Numbered from the stretch's first letter, positions 1 to 7,559 are shown. The stretch is DNA of 8,564 nt from Prevotella sp. (GCA_031263965.1 JAISES010000431.1:1-8564); one strand, 5' to 3'. The notes: generated from the letters alone by a model not told the origin. Numbers and translations: made by a program.

Positions 1-3000
1 GTACCTGATTTTTTCAGTTCATTCGACCAGTTCCAGTTGAAATTATTCACCAGTTTCGGATATCTGTTCGACAAGATCTCCATCCCATTATTCAAGGCCA
101 GACTGCGTAAGGAGACCAATAAAATAATAATATCGGAAGAGCGTCCGGCTCTTACAGGCCATCTGTCCGGCAGATGGAATTCCCGCATAGGGCAAAATGT
201 GAATCTGTTGGGAGAAGTCGTATTGGGCGACACAGAGGCGAATAACAGGTATCTGCATTATCTGGAAGCGTTGAAAGAACCGGACATTAATTATATATCT
301 ATCAAGCTGTCGGGGATATATGCCCAAATACATTCTTTGAGCTATGAACAAAACAAGAAAGAACTATGTGAACTGGTCGCGTCTGTATACAGGCAGGCGA
401 TGAAATATACCTATACCGATCAGGACGGGGCAGCAAAGCATAAGTTTGTAAACCTCGACATGGAGGAATACAAGGATATGGAATTAACCCTCGATGTGTT
501 CATTTCAGTTCTGAGCATGCCCGAATTTAAGAATTATACGGCCGGAATCGTAGTACAGGCATATCTGCCCGATGCCGGATACCTGCAAGAACGTTTGCTC
601 AAATTTGCGAAGGAACGTTATGCCGCAGGCGGGGCTCCGTTAAAAATGCGGCTGGTAAAAGGAGCCAACCTGCAAATGGAAAGTATTATATCTTCGCTGA
701 AAGGATGGGCTAATCCGGTTTTGTCTACTAAGGTAGAAGTAGATGCCAATTACCTGCGCATTCTCGATGTAGCTTTAAAACCCGAAAATGCCGAAGCCTT
801 GCATGTGGGAGTAGCATCGCACAACTTCTTTAGCATTGGTTATGCTTACCTGTTGTGCGAAAGAAACGGAGTTTCCGGTTATGTTACGTTCGAAATGCTC
901 GAAGGCATGGCCAATAACCTCCCCCGCGTAATACGAAAGTTGAATAAGCAAATTATACTATATACGCCGGTGGTACGGAAAGAACACTTCCTGAATGCTG
1001 TTTCTTATCTGGTTCGCCGTTTGGATGAAAATACAGGAAAAGACAATTTCCTTAGCTATTCGTTCAACTTAAAACTGGATAGCCCGCAATGGAACTTCCT
1101 GGCTAATCAGTTTGAAGAAGCCTATAAATTAAAAGACAGCATGAAGCCGGCTCCGCACAGGACTCAGAACAGAAATGAAAAACCAATTCCGGTTAAAGAC
1201 ATAAATATTTTTGAAAATGAACCTGATACTGACCTCGATCTGGAACCAAACCGCCAGTGGGCGCTGGAGTCATTATATAAATGGGGAACTCAGGTAAATG
1301 ATAAGAATTTCATAATTCCTGTACAAATCGGAGATAAAGAGGTCACTACAGATTACAAGAAAAAATATTACGACCGTAGCCGTAACGATGAAGTATGCTT
1401 CTGCGAAGCTAATTTATCGACATTCGATCAGATAAAAGAGATTATTTCCATCGCCGGAGAAGATAAACCGGAATGGAGAAAAACCGATGTCAACAAGCGC
1501 AATGAGATACTTCATCTGGTAGCTGATAATCTGAGTGCCAAGCGTGGCGATCTGATCGGGTGCATGGCTGCTATTACGGGCAAAACCTTTACGGAAGGCG
1601 ATGTAGAGGTATCTGAAGCTATCGACTTCTGCCGCTTCTACCCAATCACGATGAAACACTTTGCCCAACTGGATACAGTTTCGTATGCACCTAAAGGAAT
1701 TATTTTAGTTATTCCGCCTTGGAATTTCCCTCTGGCAATACCTGTTGGCGGCGTTGCTTCGGCATTAGCAGGAGGAAATACGGTAATCTTGAAACCTGCA
1801 ACTGTCGCTTTACCGGTTGCATGGGAATTTGCAAAATGCTTCTGGGATGCCGGTGTGCCTAAAGACGCTTTACAGGTTGTTTGTAGTGCAGACCGTTCGT
1901 CGCTTAACTACCTGACGTCTCATCCGTCTATCAAACATGTGATACTGACCGGCGGCACCGATACAGCGTTCCGTTTGTTGGAAAATAGCCCCCGCACTCC
2001 TTTATCGGCCGAAACCGGAGGCAAAAATGCGATCATCCTTACGGCGAACGGGGATCAGGATCATGCGGTTCTGAATGTTGTAGCATCGGCATTTGGTAAT
2101 GCCGGACAAAAATGCTCAGCCTGCTCACTTCTGTTGGTTGATAAGAAAACATACAATGATGAAGCTTTCAAGGCAAAATTGAAAGATGCTGTAATCAGCA
2201 TGCGTACAGGCAGCGTATGGGATACAATGAACATGGTTGGCCCAATGATAACCAATGACAACGACAAGTTGATGCATGCCATTGAAAACCTCGAACCGGG
2301 TGAATCATGGCTTGTGGCTCCGGAGTTTCTGGATGATAAAAAATATATTCTCAAACCGTCCGTCAAATGGGGAGTAAAACCAACAAGCTATACTTTCAGG
2401 AATGAATTGTTCGCTCCGCTGTTGTCAGTTGTATGCATCGAAGACCTGGAGCAGGGAATTAAATATGCCAACTCATCTGAATATGGGCTTACAGCAGGAC
2501 TACAAAGCCTGGATGAAGAAGAGCAGGAAATATGGAAAAACCGCATTGAAGCAGGCAACCTGTATATCAACAGGGGAATAACCGGAGCAATTGTAAACCG
2601 TCAGCCGTTTGGTGGAATGAAACGTTCTGCTTTCGGAGGAGGCATCAAAGCCGGAGGACCTAATTATGTATCCTGCTTTGTCGAATTTACAGAAAAAGAA
2701 GTTCCTGCGGTTAATACCAAGTCTATATTAAGTGATCTATTATCTGATGAAAAAGGTAAAAACCGGTTGAACTATGCACAGGAAAGCTATTCGAAAGCAT
2801 GGGACGAAGTATTCTCCCGGGAAAAAGATATTAATAACCTGTATGGAGAATCGAACTATTTCCGTTATTTACCGCTTTCCTGCATAGGATTCCGCGTACA
2901 AGAGCAAGATAGCCTCGATGATGTGCTATTGGTTTTAAGCGCGTCCAAGGCAGCAAAAGCTCCGGTCACTATAAGCATCTCCGCTTCGGACAGTAAGCTG

Positions 3001-3279
3001 CAAGCTGTAGAAAAAGCGGTATCTGCACTGGGAGAGTACGTCAGGGTACAGGATGAAGATAAATTCATAGAGGATATGGATAGCCGCTACGAACGCATAA
3101 GAGCTTGTTCTACCGGCCTTTCGGATGCAATTTACAAAAAGGCTGCGAAGCTGGGTAAACATATCGCATCTGATAAACCATTGGTAGAAGGACGGCTGGA
3201 ATTGCTTCACTATCTGAAAGAGCAAAGTATAGCAAACGAATATCACCGCTATGGCAGTATATTTGATGGGAATAAATAA
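1..3279 (+). CDS. putA: Bifunctional proline dehydrogenase / L-glutamate gamma-semialdehyde dehydrogenase, 5'-truncated by window edge
   Basis: Oxidises proline to glutamate in two steps: an FAD-dependent proline dehydrogenase (PRODH) followed by an NAD-dependent aldehyde dehydrogenase (ALDH). The frame is open to base 1, so the true start lies outside; the TTG at 37 is only the first start-like codon. Numbering from the first visible codon (1092 residues), PRODH occupies about 60-390, with RLVKGAN at 217-223 and a YLVRR segment whose Y336, R339 and R340 match the proline-binding Tyr/Arg/Arg of PutA. A linker follows (about 390-450), then ALDH (about 450-910) with PWNFP (573-577), K598, general base E671 in ETGGKN, nucleophile C705 in GQKCSAC, and E802/F804 in NELF. 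The last ~180 residues extend beyond ALDH and end in a conserved-looking tail (ELLHYLKEQS, then HRYG). It cannot be seen whether an N-terminal DNA-binding domain exists. No clear terminator follows the stop. Confidence 0.95.
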   Translation, partial: VPDFFSSFDQFQLKLFTSFGYLFDKISIPLFKARLRKETNKIIISEERPALTGHLSGRWNSRIGQNVNLLGEVVLGDTEANNRYLHYLEALKEPDINYISIKLSGIYAQIHSLSYEQNKKELCELVASVYRQAMKYTYTDQDGAAKHKFVNLDMEEYKDMELTLDVFISVLSMPEFKNYTAGIVVQAYLPDAGYLQERLLKFAKERYAAGGAPLKMRLVKGANLQMESIISSLKGWANPVLSTKVEVDANYLRILDVALKPENAEALHVGVASHNFFSIGYAYLLCERNGVSGYVTFEMLEGMANNLPRVIRKLNKQIILYTPVVRKEHFLNAVSYLVRRLDENTGKDNFLSYSFNLKLDSPQWNFLANQFEEAYKLKDSMKPAPHRTQNRNEKPIPVKDINIFENEPDTDLDLEPNRQWALESLYKWGTQVNDKNFIIPVQIGDKEVTTDYKKKYYDRSRNDEVCFCEANLSTFDQIKEIISIAGEDKPEWRKTDVNKRNEILHLVADNLSAKRGDLIGCMAAITGKTFTEGDVEVSEAIDFCRFYPITMKHFAQLDTVSYAPKGIILVIPPWNFPLAIPVGGVASALAGGNTVILKPATVALPVAWEFAKCFWDAGVPKDALQVVCSADRSSLNYLTSHPSIKHVILTGGTDTAFRLLENSPRTPLSAETGGKNAIILTANGDQDHAVLNVVASAFGNAGQKCSACSLLLVDKKTYNDEAFKAKLKDAVISMRTGSVWDTMNMVGPMITNDNDKLMHAIENLEPGESWLVAPEFLDDKKYILKPSVKWGVKPTSYTFRNELFAPLLSVVCIEDLEQGIKYANSSEYGLTAGLQSLDEEEQEIWKNRIEAGNLYINRGITGAIVNRQPFGGMKRSAFGGGIKAGGPNYVSCFVEFTEKEVPAVNTKSILSDLLSDEKGKNRLNYAQESYSKAWDEVFSREKDINNLYGESNYFRYLPLSCIGFRVQEQDSLDDVLLVLSASKAAKAPVTISISASDSKLQAVEKAVSALGEYVRVQDEDKFIEDMDSRYERIRACSTGLSDAIYKKAAKLGKHIASDKPLVEGRLELLHYLKEQSIANEYHRYGSIFDGNK

Positions 3280-3373
3280 CGGATGGTAAATTCAGTAATT
3301 AATTCAAGTTGCTATTTATTGAACAATACCGGTCAGTGGTTTGATTATGTTAAAAAATATGTTCTATTCCTCT

Positions 3374-3497
3374 CGTCATTGCGAGCCGCTTGCGGTGAAG
3401 GAATACAGTTGTATCTTTTCGGGCAGTCACAAAGGGCTGCCCCTACCGCTAACCGGCCAATTTCCGGATTGCTTCGCCTTTCAGGCTCGCAATGACG
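3374..3497. repeat. MITE-like palindromic element with CGTCATTGCGAG ends
   Basis: A 124-bp intergenic element bounded by perfect 14-bp inverted repeats: CGTCATTGCGAGCC at 3374-3387 and GGCTCGCAATGACG at 3484-3497. Inside the right end lies GGATTGCTTCGCC, a sequence that often accompanies these ends in dispersed genomic repeats of many bacteria (recalled, not searched). An inner hairpin is formed by GGGCAG (3421-3426) and CTGCCC (3437-3442). It encodes no transposase, so it would be a non-autonomous element or a structured repeat. No clear target-site duplication is visible at the edges. Reading frames cross it and can be mistaken for genes or for an N-terminal extension of the downstream gene. 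Confidence 0.8.
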
Positions 3498-3544
3498 GGA
3501 AAGAGAAAGTCAAGATGACTTCAAAAACAATAATTTCTTTTGCC

Positions 3545-4168
3545 ATGAAACGCCTTATTTCATTATCATTTCTATTGTTTCTGTTTGCGAATGTTTGCGC
3601 TCAGGAAATCAAAAGTCAAAATACCCTTGCGTTCGATCTGTGCCAGCTCTCTGCAATAGATCAAACTATAAGAACTACGGAATATTTCGATATTTTGAAA
3701 AAAGAATGGGCAAAAGCCGATAGTCTGAATTTCAATAAATTTATTGAGTTCGTTAAGGAAAACGGTTTTCCTAACGAAAAACTTGTAGGTGAAGAGAACT
3801 GGACTCAAGGCTGTGTGAAAATGGCAGGTTTCATATATTTGGTGCACAATCCGAAAAGAGTAGCGGGAAAATTCTATAACTTATTCAAGGACGAAGTAGA
3901 CAAAGGTAATTTGAGCCCGACGATGTTCAGTTATGCGCTGGATAGATACTATGTATCGGTCGAAGGTCGCTCTTACTTTGACACGCCATATAAAGTATGG
4001 ACTACTGCAAATGGAGTTTGCCTGCAAGACAGAGCCAAATCGGATAGCCTCAGAGCAAGTATCGGCTTGGAACCTCTGCCGGAATCAGCATTTATCAATT
4101 GCTCCAAGATGGAAATAAGTGACAAGCCGGACTACAATAAACCTTTCAATCTGATTATACCTGACTGA
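3545..4168 (+). CDS. Exported protein resembling the DUF6624 family (207 aa)
   Basis: Function unknown. The ATG at 3545 is chosen because it opens directly onto a signal peptide: MKR, a hydrophobic run LISLSFLLFLFANV, then CA|QE, a likely signal peptidase I site after A19. An in-frame ATG at 3515 would add ten residues in front; the open frame reaches back to 3341 only because it crosses the repeat element. The mature part has DQ..R near 39-43, a D..N...F segment at 59-66, G-x-P (74-76), H101, LDR (132-134), and DSLRA-x-IGLEPLP (167-179). That order matches my memory of DUF6624 proteins, though the family's usual Q-x-YGTQ stretch reads SYFDTPYK here. Four cysteines (33, 90, 159, 186) in the mature protein could form disulfides in the periplasm. 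No strong Shine-Dalgarno or promoter is visible. It is probably unrelated to its neighbours. Confidence 0.8.
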   Translation: MKRLISLSFLLFLFANVCAQEIKSQNTLAFDLCQLSAIDQTIRTTEYFDILKKEWAKADSLNFNKFIEFVKENGFPNEKLVGEENWTQGCVKMAGFIYLVHNPKRVAGKFYNLFKDEVDKGNLSPTMFSYALDRYYVSVEGRSYFDTPYKVWTTANGVCLQDRAKSDSLRASIGLEPLPESAFINCSKMEISDKPDYNKPFNLIIPD

Positions 4169-4187
4169 TTTATTTCATTTTTACACA

Positions 4188-4209
4188 AAATATGTTTTAC
4201 AGCATATTT
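4188..4209. terminator. Weak AT-rich hairpin after the exported-protein gene
   Basis: AAATATG (4188-4194) and CATATTT (4203-4209) form a 7-bp perfect inverted repeat with an 8-nt loop, 20 bases after the stop codon. The stem is almost all A/T and there is no clean T-run behind it, so a role as a terminator is only possible. Confidence 0.25.
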
Positions 4210-4243
4210 AAGAATATTTTACATATATAATACGTTAAACATC

Positions 4244-4260
4244 AAACAATTAAATTGTTT
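4244..4260. promoter_or_regulatory. Perfect 8-bp AT-rich palindrome upstream of the lacI-type operator
   Basis: AAACAATT (4244-4251), a single A, then AATTGTTT (4253-4260). It lies just upstream of the -33 region of the regulator promoter. It could bind a second regulator, serve as the lower stem of an AT-rich terminator, or be chance in AT-rich DNA. Confidence 0.25.
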
Positions 4261-4269
4261 CTGTTGTAA

Positions 4270-4287
4270 AATGTGTGCGCACACATT
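4270..4287. promoter_or_regulatory. Operator O1, perfect 18-bp palindrome (LacI-type site)
   Basis: AATGTGTGCGCACACATT is a perfect 18-bp palindrome with a central CG, the typical layout of LacI-family operators. Its right end overlaps the inferred -33 element, so occupancy should hinder polymerase binding. A near copy lies 48 bp downstream, centre to centre. Binding by the adjacent LacI-family product is inferred from position and symmetry. Confidence 0.75.
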
Positions 4288-4315
4288 GCGCAATCAAAAG
4301 AAAGGATTACTTTTG
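4285..4315 (+). promoter_or_regulatory. Bacteroidota-type promoter of the regulator/glucuronate operon
   Basis: TACTTTTG at 4308-4315 matches the TAnnTTTG -7 consensus of Bacteroidota primary-sigma promoters exactly. ATTG at 4285-4288 is a partial match to the -33 TTTG, separated from the -7 box by 19 bases, within the usual spacing. Transcription would start near 4320-4324, leaving a leader of roughly 36-39 bases. Both core elements touch or flank the two palindromes. Confidence 0.7.
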
Positions 4316-4317
4316 CA

Positions 4318-4335
4318 TATGTGTTCGCACACATA
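4318..4335. promoter_or_regulatory. Operator O2, 18-bp near-perfect palindrome (LacI-type site)
   Basis: TATGTGTTCGCACACATA is symmetric at eight of nine base pairs (mismatch T4325/C4328) around a central CG and shares the TGTGT/CACACA arms of O1. It covers the expected transcription start. Binding here would block initiation or, together with O1, allow a looped or side-by-side repressor complex. Confidence 0.75.
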
Positions 4336-4358
4336 ACGAAAAGAACTCTTAATCAGGC

Positions 4359-5435
4359 ATGAATAAAAATCCTAGCATCCGAATTGTAGATATTGCACAA
4401 ATGGCCGGAGTATCCCCGGGTACGGTAGACAGAGTGCTGCACAACAGAGGGCGGGTATCTCAGGAAAAGAGAGAGAAAGTAGAGAAAATAGTGAAGGAGA
4501 TCAATTACGAGCCCAATATGGTTGCCCGTTTCCTGGCTTCGAAAAAAAACTACAGATTTGCCGCTATTACCCCGACCTTCTCGTCCGGTGACTACTGGGC
4601 TTTGGTTTGCGATGGTATAGACAGAGCTACCAGCGAACTGAAAAAATTTAATATCACCATAGAATATTTTCGTTTCAACCAGTATGACAGAAACTCTTTT
4701 TTAAAAGCTGTCGATGAATTCAGGCAAAAAGAATTTGACGGTGTATTGATCGCGACTCTTTTTGGCGAACACATCGTAAACCTGTCCCGCGAGCTGGACG
4801 GAAAAGGTATTCCATATATCTACATAGATTCCGGCATATCAGGAGAAAATGATCTTGCTTACTTTGGGGGAGATTCTTTCGGCAGCGGAAATATCGCCGC
4901 TAAACTATTGTTGAAAGAAGTGGGACCCGATGCAGATATTTTTTTCGCTCACATACGGTTCAAATATCATGAGATATCTGTACAAATGAAAACACGTGAG
5001 CAGGGTTTTATGGATTGTTTAAGCAGAGCTGGTTATTCGGGAAATATCCATCATATAGAAGTTGACCCTGATGATTACGCCCCAAGCCTGAATCAGCTTA
5101 AATATATAATCAGTAAAAGTCCGGGCTTAGTAGGAGGAATCGTATTGAACTCGCGTATCTACGAACTGATATCTTTAATGGAAAAACTGGACGAGCCGTT
5201 AAGGAAAAAAGTCAGGCTGATAGGTCATGATGCCATAGAGCGTAATGTGAGAGCGTTGAAAAACGAACAGGTATCTTATATCTTGTCGCAGCGTCCCGAA
5301 TTACAGGGTTACGATGCGATCAAGGCATTAGGGAATTACCTGCTATTCAAGCAGAAGCCTGAAAAAACAAACCACATGCCTATCGACATTCTGATAAAGG
5401 AAAATGTAGACTATTACAACAATTACAAATTGTGA
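4359..5435 (+). CDS. LacI-family transcriptional regulator, probable regulator of the glucuronate operon
   Basis: A 358-aa cytoplasmic DNA-binding protein of normal LacI-family length. The N-terminus has the helix-turn-helix at about 8-30 (VDIAQMAGVSPGTVDRVLHN), followed by the hinge helix with PNMVARFLA at 52-60. In this subgroup the recognition helix reads GTVDRVLHNRGRVS where classical members have STVSRVLN. Residues from about 65 onward form the periplasmic-binding-protein-like sensor domain (ITPTFSSGDYW near 70-80; a late IGHDAIERN segment matching the usual D-x-x-A region). The effector is probably an intermediate of the uronate pathway, but the sequence does not say which. The gene is first of a same-strand cluster with the fructuronate reductase, uxuA and uxaC. 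The two palindromes over its own promoter imply autoregulation. E. coli uses the GntR-type UxuR/ExuR for these genes instead. Confidence 0.93.
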   Translation: MNKNPSIRIVDIAQMAGVSPGTVDRVLHNRGRVSQEKREKVEKIVKEINYEPNMVARFLASKKNYRFAAITPTFSSGDYWALVCDGIDRATSELKKFNITIEYFRFNQYDRNSFLKAVDEFRQKEFDGVLIATLFGEHIVNLSRELDGKGIPYIYIDSGISGENDLAYFGGDSFGSGNIAAKLLLKEVGPDADIFFAHIRFKYHEISVQMKTREQGFMDCLSRAGYSGNIHHIEVDPDDYAPSLNQLKYIISKSPGLVGGIVLNSRIYELISLMEKLDEPLRKKVRLIGHDAIERNVRALKNEQVSYILSQRPELQGYDAIKALGNYLLFKQKPEKTNHMPIDILIKENVDYYNNYKL

Positions 5436-5464
5436 GAAAATCTAACCAAAAACATATTCATTAA

Positions 5465-6280
5465 ATGAAAACTAATCTATTTTTCATTGAAGGAAAAGTC
5501 GTTGTACTGACAGGCGGCTGTGGAATATTGGGCTCCGACATGTCTCAATACCTGGCAAAGCAGGGAGCGAAAGTCGTTATACTGGACAGAGCGAAAGACA
5601 AAGGAGAAGAACTGGCTGCCAAAATCAAATCGGAAGGCGGCGATGCTTTATTTCTGGCAACAGATGTTCTGAATAAAGAAACATTGGAAGATAACAGAAA
5701 TGAAATTATTAAAGCATACGGAAAAATAGATGTACTGGTAAATGCTGCCGGAGGCAATATGCCGGGCGCAACTATTGCTCCTGACAAAACAATTTTTGAT
5801 CTGGAAATAGATGCGTTCAAAAAAGTAGTTGACCTGAATCTTTTCGGGACAGTGCTTCCTGCTATGGTATTCGCAAAAGCAATGGTCGATAACGGTGCGG
5901 GAAATATAATCAATATAGCATCCGAATCGGCTCTCCGCCCGTTAACCCGCGTTGCCGGTTATGGCGCAGCAAAAGCCGCTGTTGCTAATTTTACAAAATA
6001 TATGGCCGGTGAACTCGCAATCAAATTCGGAGAAAATTTCAGAGTTAATGCATTGGCTCCGGGTTTCTTTATTACCGATCAGAACAGGGATCTTTTGCTC
6101 AATCCGGATGGTTCTTATACCGGCCGTTCGAAAACGATATTGGCACATACGCCTTACGGTCGTTTCGGCGAAGCGGATGAATTGTTAGGATCACTGCACT
6201 ACTTGATAAGCGATGCGTCCAAATTTGTATCGGGTACTATACTTGTTATAGATGGCGGGTTCGATGCGTTCTCAATATAA
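5465..6280 (+). CDS. uxuB: SDR-family oxidoreductase, probable D-fructuronate reductase (D-mannonate oxidoreductase)
   Basis: A 271-aa classical short-chain dehydrogenase/reductase, predicted to reduce D-fructuronate to D-mannonate with NAD(P)H in the cytoplasm. Cofactor site TGGCGILG at 16-23; NAAG at 93-96; catalytic S153, Y166 and K170 (Y-GAA-K), with S155 as an alternative serine; PG in ALAPGFF after the active site; and the C-terminal VSGTILVIDGGF. The fold alone does not fix the substrate. The assignment rests on its place immediately before uxuA and uxaC, and on the known Bacillus-type UxuB, which is also an SDR, unlike the larger polyol-dehydrogenase-type UxuB of E. coli. It lies 29 bases after the regulator gene with no promoter or operator between them, so co-transcription is likely. 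The ATG is followed at once by EGKVVVLTGG, fitting SDR starts. Confidence 0.87.
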   Translation: MKTNLFFIEGKVVVLTGGCGILGSDMSQYLAKQGAKVVILDRAKDKGEELAAKIKSEGGDALFLATDVLNKETLEDNRNEIIKAYGKIDVLVNAAGGNMPGATIAPDKTIFDLEIDAFKKVVDLNLFGTVLPAMVFAKAMVDNGAGNIINIASESALRPLTRVAGYGAAKAAVANFTKYMAGELAIKFGENFRVNALAPGFFITDQNRDLLLNPDGSYTGRSKTILAHTPYGRFGEADELLGSLHYLISDASKFVSGTILVIDGGFDAFSI

Positions 6281-6282
6281 AA

Positions 6283-6379
6283 GCTCCCTACCCCCCAAGG
6301 GGGGATAAAGGGTCAATAATTTTAATTTAAAATTTATTCATTATAAAAAATTCCTCCCCTTGGGGAGGGCAGGAGGGGC
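6283..6379. repeat. G/C-rich imperfect inverted-repeat element between uxuB and uxuA
   Basis: Left arm at 6284-6304 includes CCCCCCAAGGGGGG (6291-6304); right arm at 6353-6378 includes CCTCCCCTTGGGGAGG (6353-6368). CCCCAAGGGG (6293-6302) and CCCCTTGGGG (6356-6365) are exact reverse complements, and the outer flanks match with small gaps. Each arm is also nearly self-palindromic. The AT-rich middle carries an 8-bp palindrome, AATTTTAA-T-TTAAAATT (6318-6334). The whole fills the gap almost exactly, from 2 bases after one gene to 2 bases before the next. It looks like a small dispersed repeat; a similar C-rich/CAAGG pattern occurs in other Bacteroidota by my recollection. Confidence 0.75.
6371..6376 (+). 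promoter_or_regulatory. Shine-Dalgarno AGGAGG of uxuA, inside the repeat arm
   Basis: AGGAGG lies 5 bases before the ATG at 6382. It is the only canonical Shine-Dalgarno seen before a gene in this window and belongs to the right arm of the inverted repeat. Pairing of the arms could hide it. Confidence 0.6.
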
Positions 6380-6381
6380 AA

Positions 6382-7554
6382 ATGATATTAAGTGAACAAA
6401 CATGGCGCTGGTACGGACCGAATGATCCCGTGGCGCTTTCAGATATAGCTCAGGCAGGAGCGACGGGCATCGTTACAGCTCTTCATCACATCAGAAATGG
6501 TGAAGTGTGGACAGTAGAAGAAGTGCAAAAACGCGTGGATATGATCAAAGAGGCCGGCCTTACATGGTCGGTAGTGGAAAGTATTCCTGTGCATGAGCAT
6601 ATCAAGACGCAAGAAGGCAACTATAAGCAATACATTGAGAACTATAAAGAAAGCATCCGCAATCTGGCTAAATGCGGTGTAATGATCGTTACCTACAATT
6701 TTATGCCGGTACTGGACTGGACGCGTACCGACCTTGCTTATACAATGCCGGATGGCTCGAAAGCCCTTCGTTTCGAACGCGCCGCTTTCATGGCATTCGA
6801 ACTGTTTATACTGAAACGTCCGGGAGCAGAAAAAGAATATTCTGCCGGAGATATAGCCAAAGCCAAAGCCCGTTACGAAGAAATGACACAGGCTAACAAA
6901 GACCTGCTTGTACGCAATATGATCGCCGGACTTCCGGGAGCGGAAGAAAGCTTCACGCTCGAAGAATTCCAGGCTCAACTTGACCGGTACAACGATATCG
7001 ATGCCGAAAGATTGAGAAAGAACCTGATCGAATTCGTCAGCGAAATAGCTCCTGTTGCCGATGAGGCAGGAGTGGTGCTTGCCATACATCCCGACGATCC
7101 TCCTTATCCGATTCTTGGATTGCCACGTATCCTGAGTACAGAAGCCGATTTCAATAAATTGGTGGAAGCTGTTCCGAACAAATCCAACGGTCTTTGTTTC
7201 TGTACGGGATCATTCGGGGTAAGAGCAGATAACGATCTGCCGGATATGATCAAACGTTTGGGCGACAGGGTGAATTTTGTTCACCTGCGTTCTACCCGGC
7301 GCGATGCCGAAGGTAATTTCTATGAAGCAAACCATTTGGAAGGTGATGTGGATATGTATGGTGTAATGAAAGGATTCCTCGAAGTACAGCAGAAACGTAA
7401 TATCTCTATTCCTTTCCGTCCCGACCACGGGCATCAGATGATCGACGACCTGCATAAGAAAACGAACCCGGGATACTCTTGTATCGGACGATTGAGAGGT
7501 TTGGCTGAATTGAGGGGGCTTGAACTCGGAATAGCAAAGACATTATATAAATAA
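6382..7554 (+). CDS. uxuA: Mannonate dehydratase
   Basis: A 390-aa cytoplasmic enzyme, close to the ~394 aa of E. coli UxuA, that dehydrates D-mannonate to 2-keto-3-deoxy-D-gluconate. The start is firm: the family's opening [13 protein letters not shown] and [18 protein letters not shown] follow the ATG. It is a TIM-barrel metalloenzyme. The four expected metal ligands are present with the spacing known for the family: H236 (AIHPDD), C274 (FCTGS), H301 (FVHLRST) and D348 (RPDHGH). R303, H349 and H351 complete recognisable active-site motifs. It takes its substrate from the upstream SDR enzyme and lies 101 bases after it, with an inverted-repeat element in the gap. The gene ends in three in-frame TAA codons (7552-7560). 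Confidence 0.97.
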   Translation: MILSEQTWRWYGPNDPVALSDIAQAGATGIVTALHHIRNGEVWTVEEVQKRVDMIKEAGLTWSVVESIPVHEHIKTQEGNYKQYIENYKESIRNLAKCGVMIVTYNFMPVLDWTRTDLAYTMPDGSKALRFERAAFMAFELFILKRPGAEKEYSAGDIAKAKARYEEMTQANKDLLVRNMIAGLPGAEESFTLEEFQAQLDRYNDIDAERLRKNLIEFVSEIAPVADEAGVVLAIHPDDPPYPILGLPRILSTEADFNKLVEAVPNKSNGLCFCTGSFGVRADNDLPDMIKRLGDRVNFVHLRSTRRDAEGNFYEANHLEGDVDMYGVMKGFLEVQQKRNISIPFRPDHGHQMIDDLHKKTNPGYSCIGRLRGLAELRGLELGIAKTLYK

Positions 7555-7559
7555 TAATA

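Noticed and set aside
37..39. TTG as the start codon of putA
   Set aside because: The frame is open to base 1 and the upstream codons read as sensible protein, so the gene is simply cut by the window edge.
3283..3495. 70-codon open frame on the + strand
   Set aside because: Most of it is translation of the 124-bp repeat element and it ends at the repeat's right end. There is no homology or ribosome binding site.
3535..3542. TTCTTTTG as a possible -7 box for the exported-protein gene
   Set aside because: It lacks the conserved A of TAnnTTTG, and the resulting transcript would begin after the chosen ATG at 3545.
5545..5913. 122-codon open frame on the - strand
   Set aside because: It is antisense to the SDR gene and its composition mirrors the codons of the real gene; no independent support.
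6439..7089. 216-codon open frame on the - strand
   Set aside because: It lies wholly inside uxuA, whose + strand product has all expected metal ligands. The antisense translation shows no recognisable domain, so it is a shadow.
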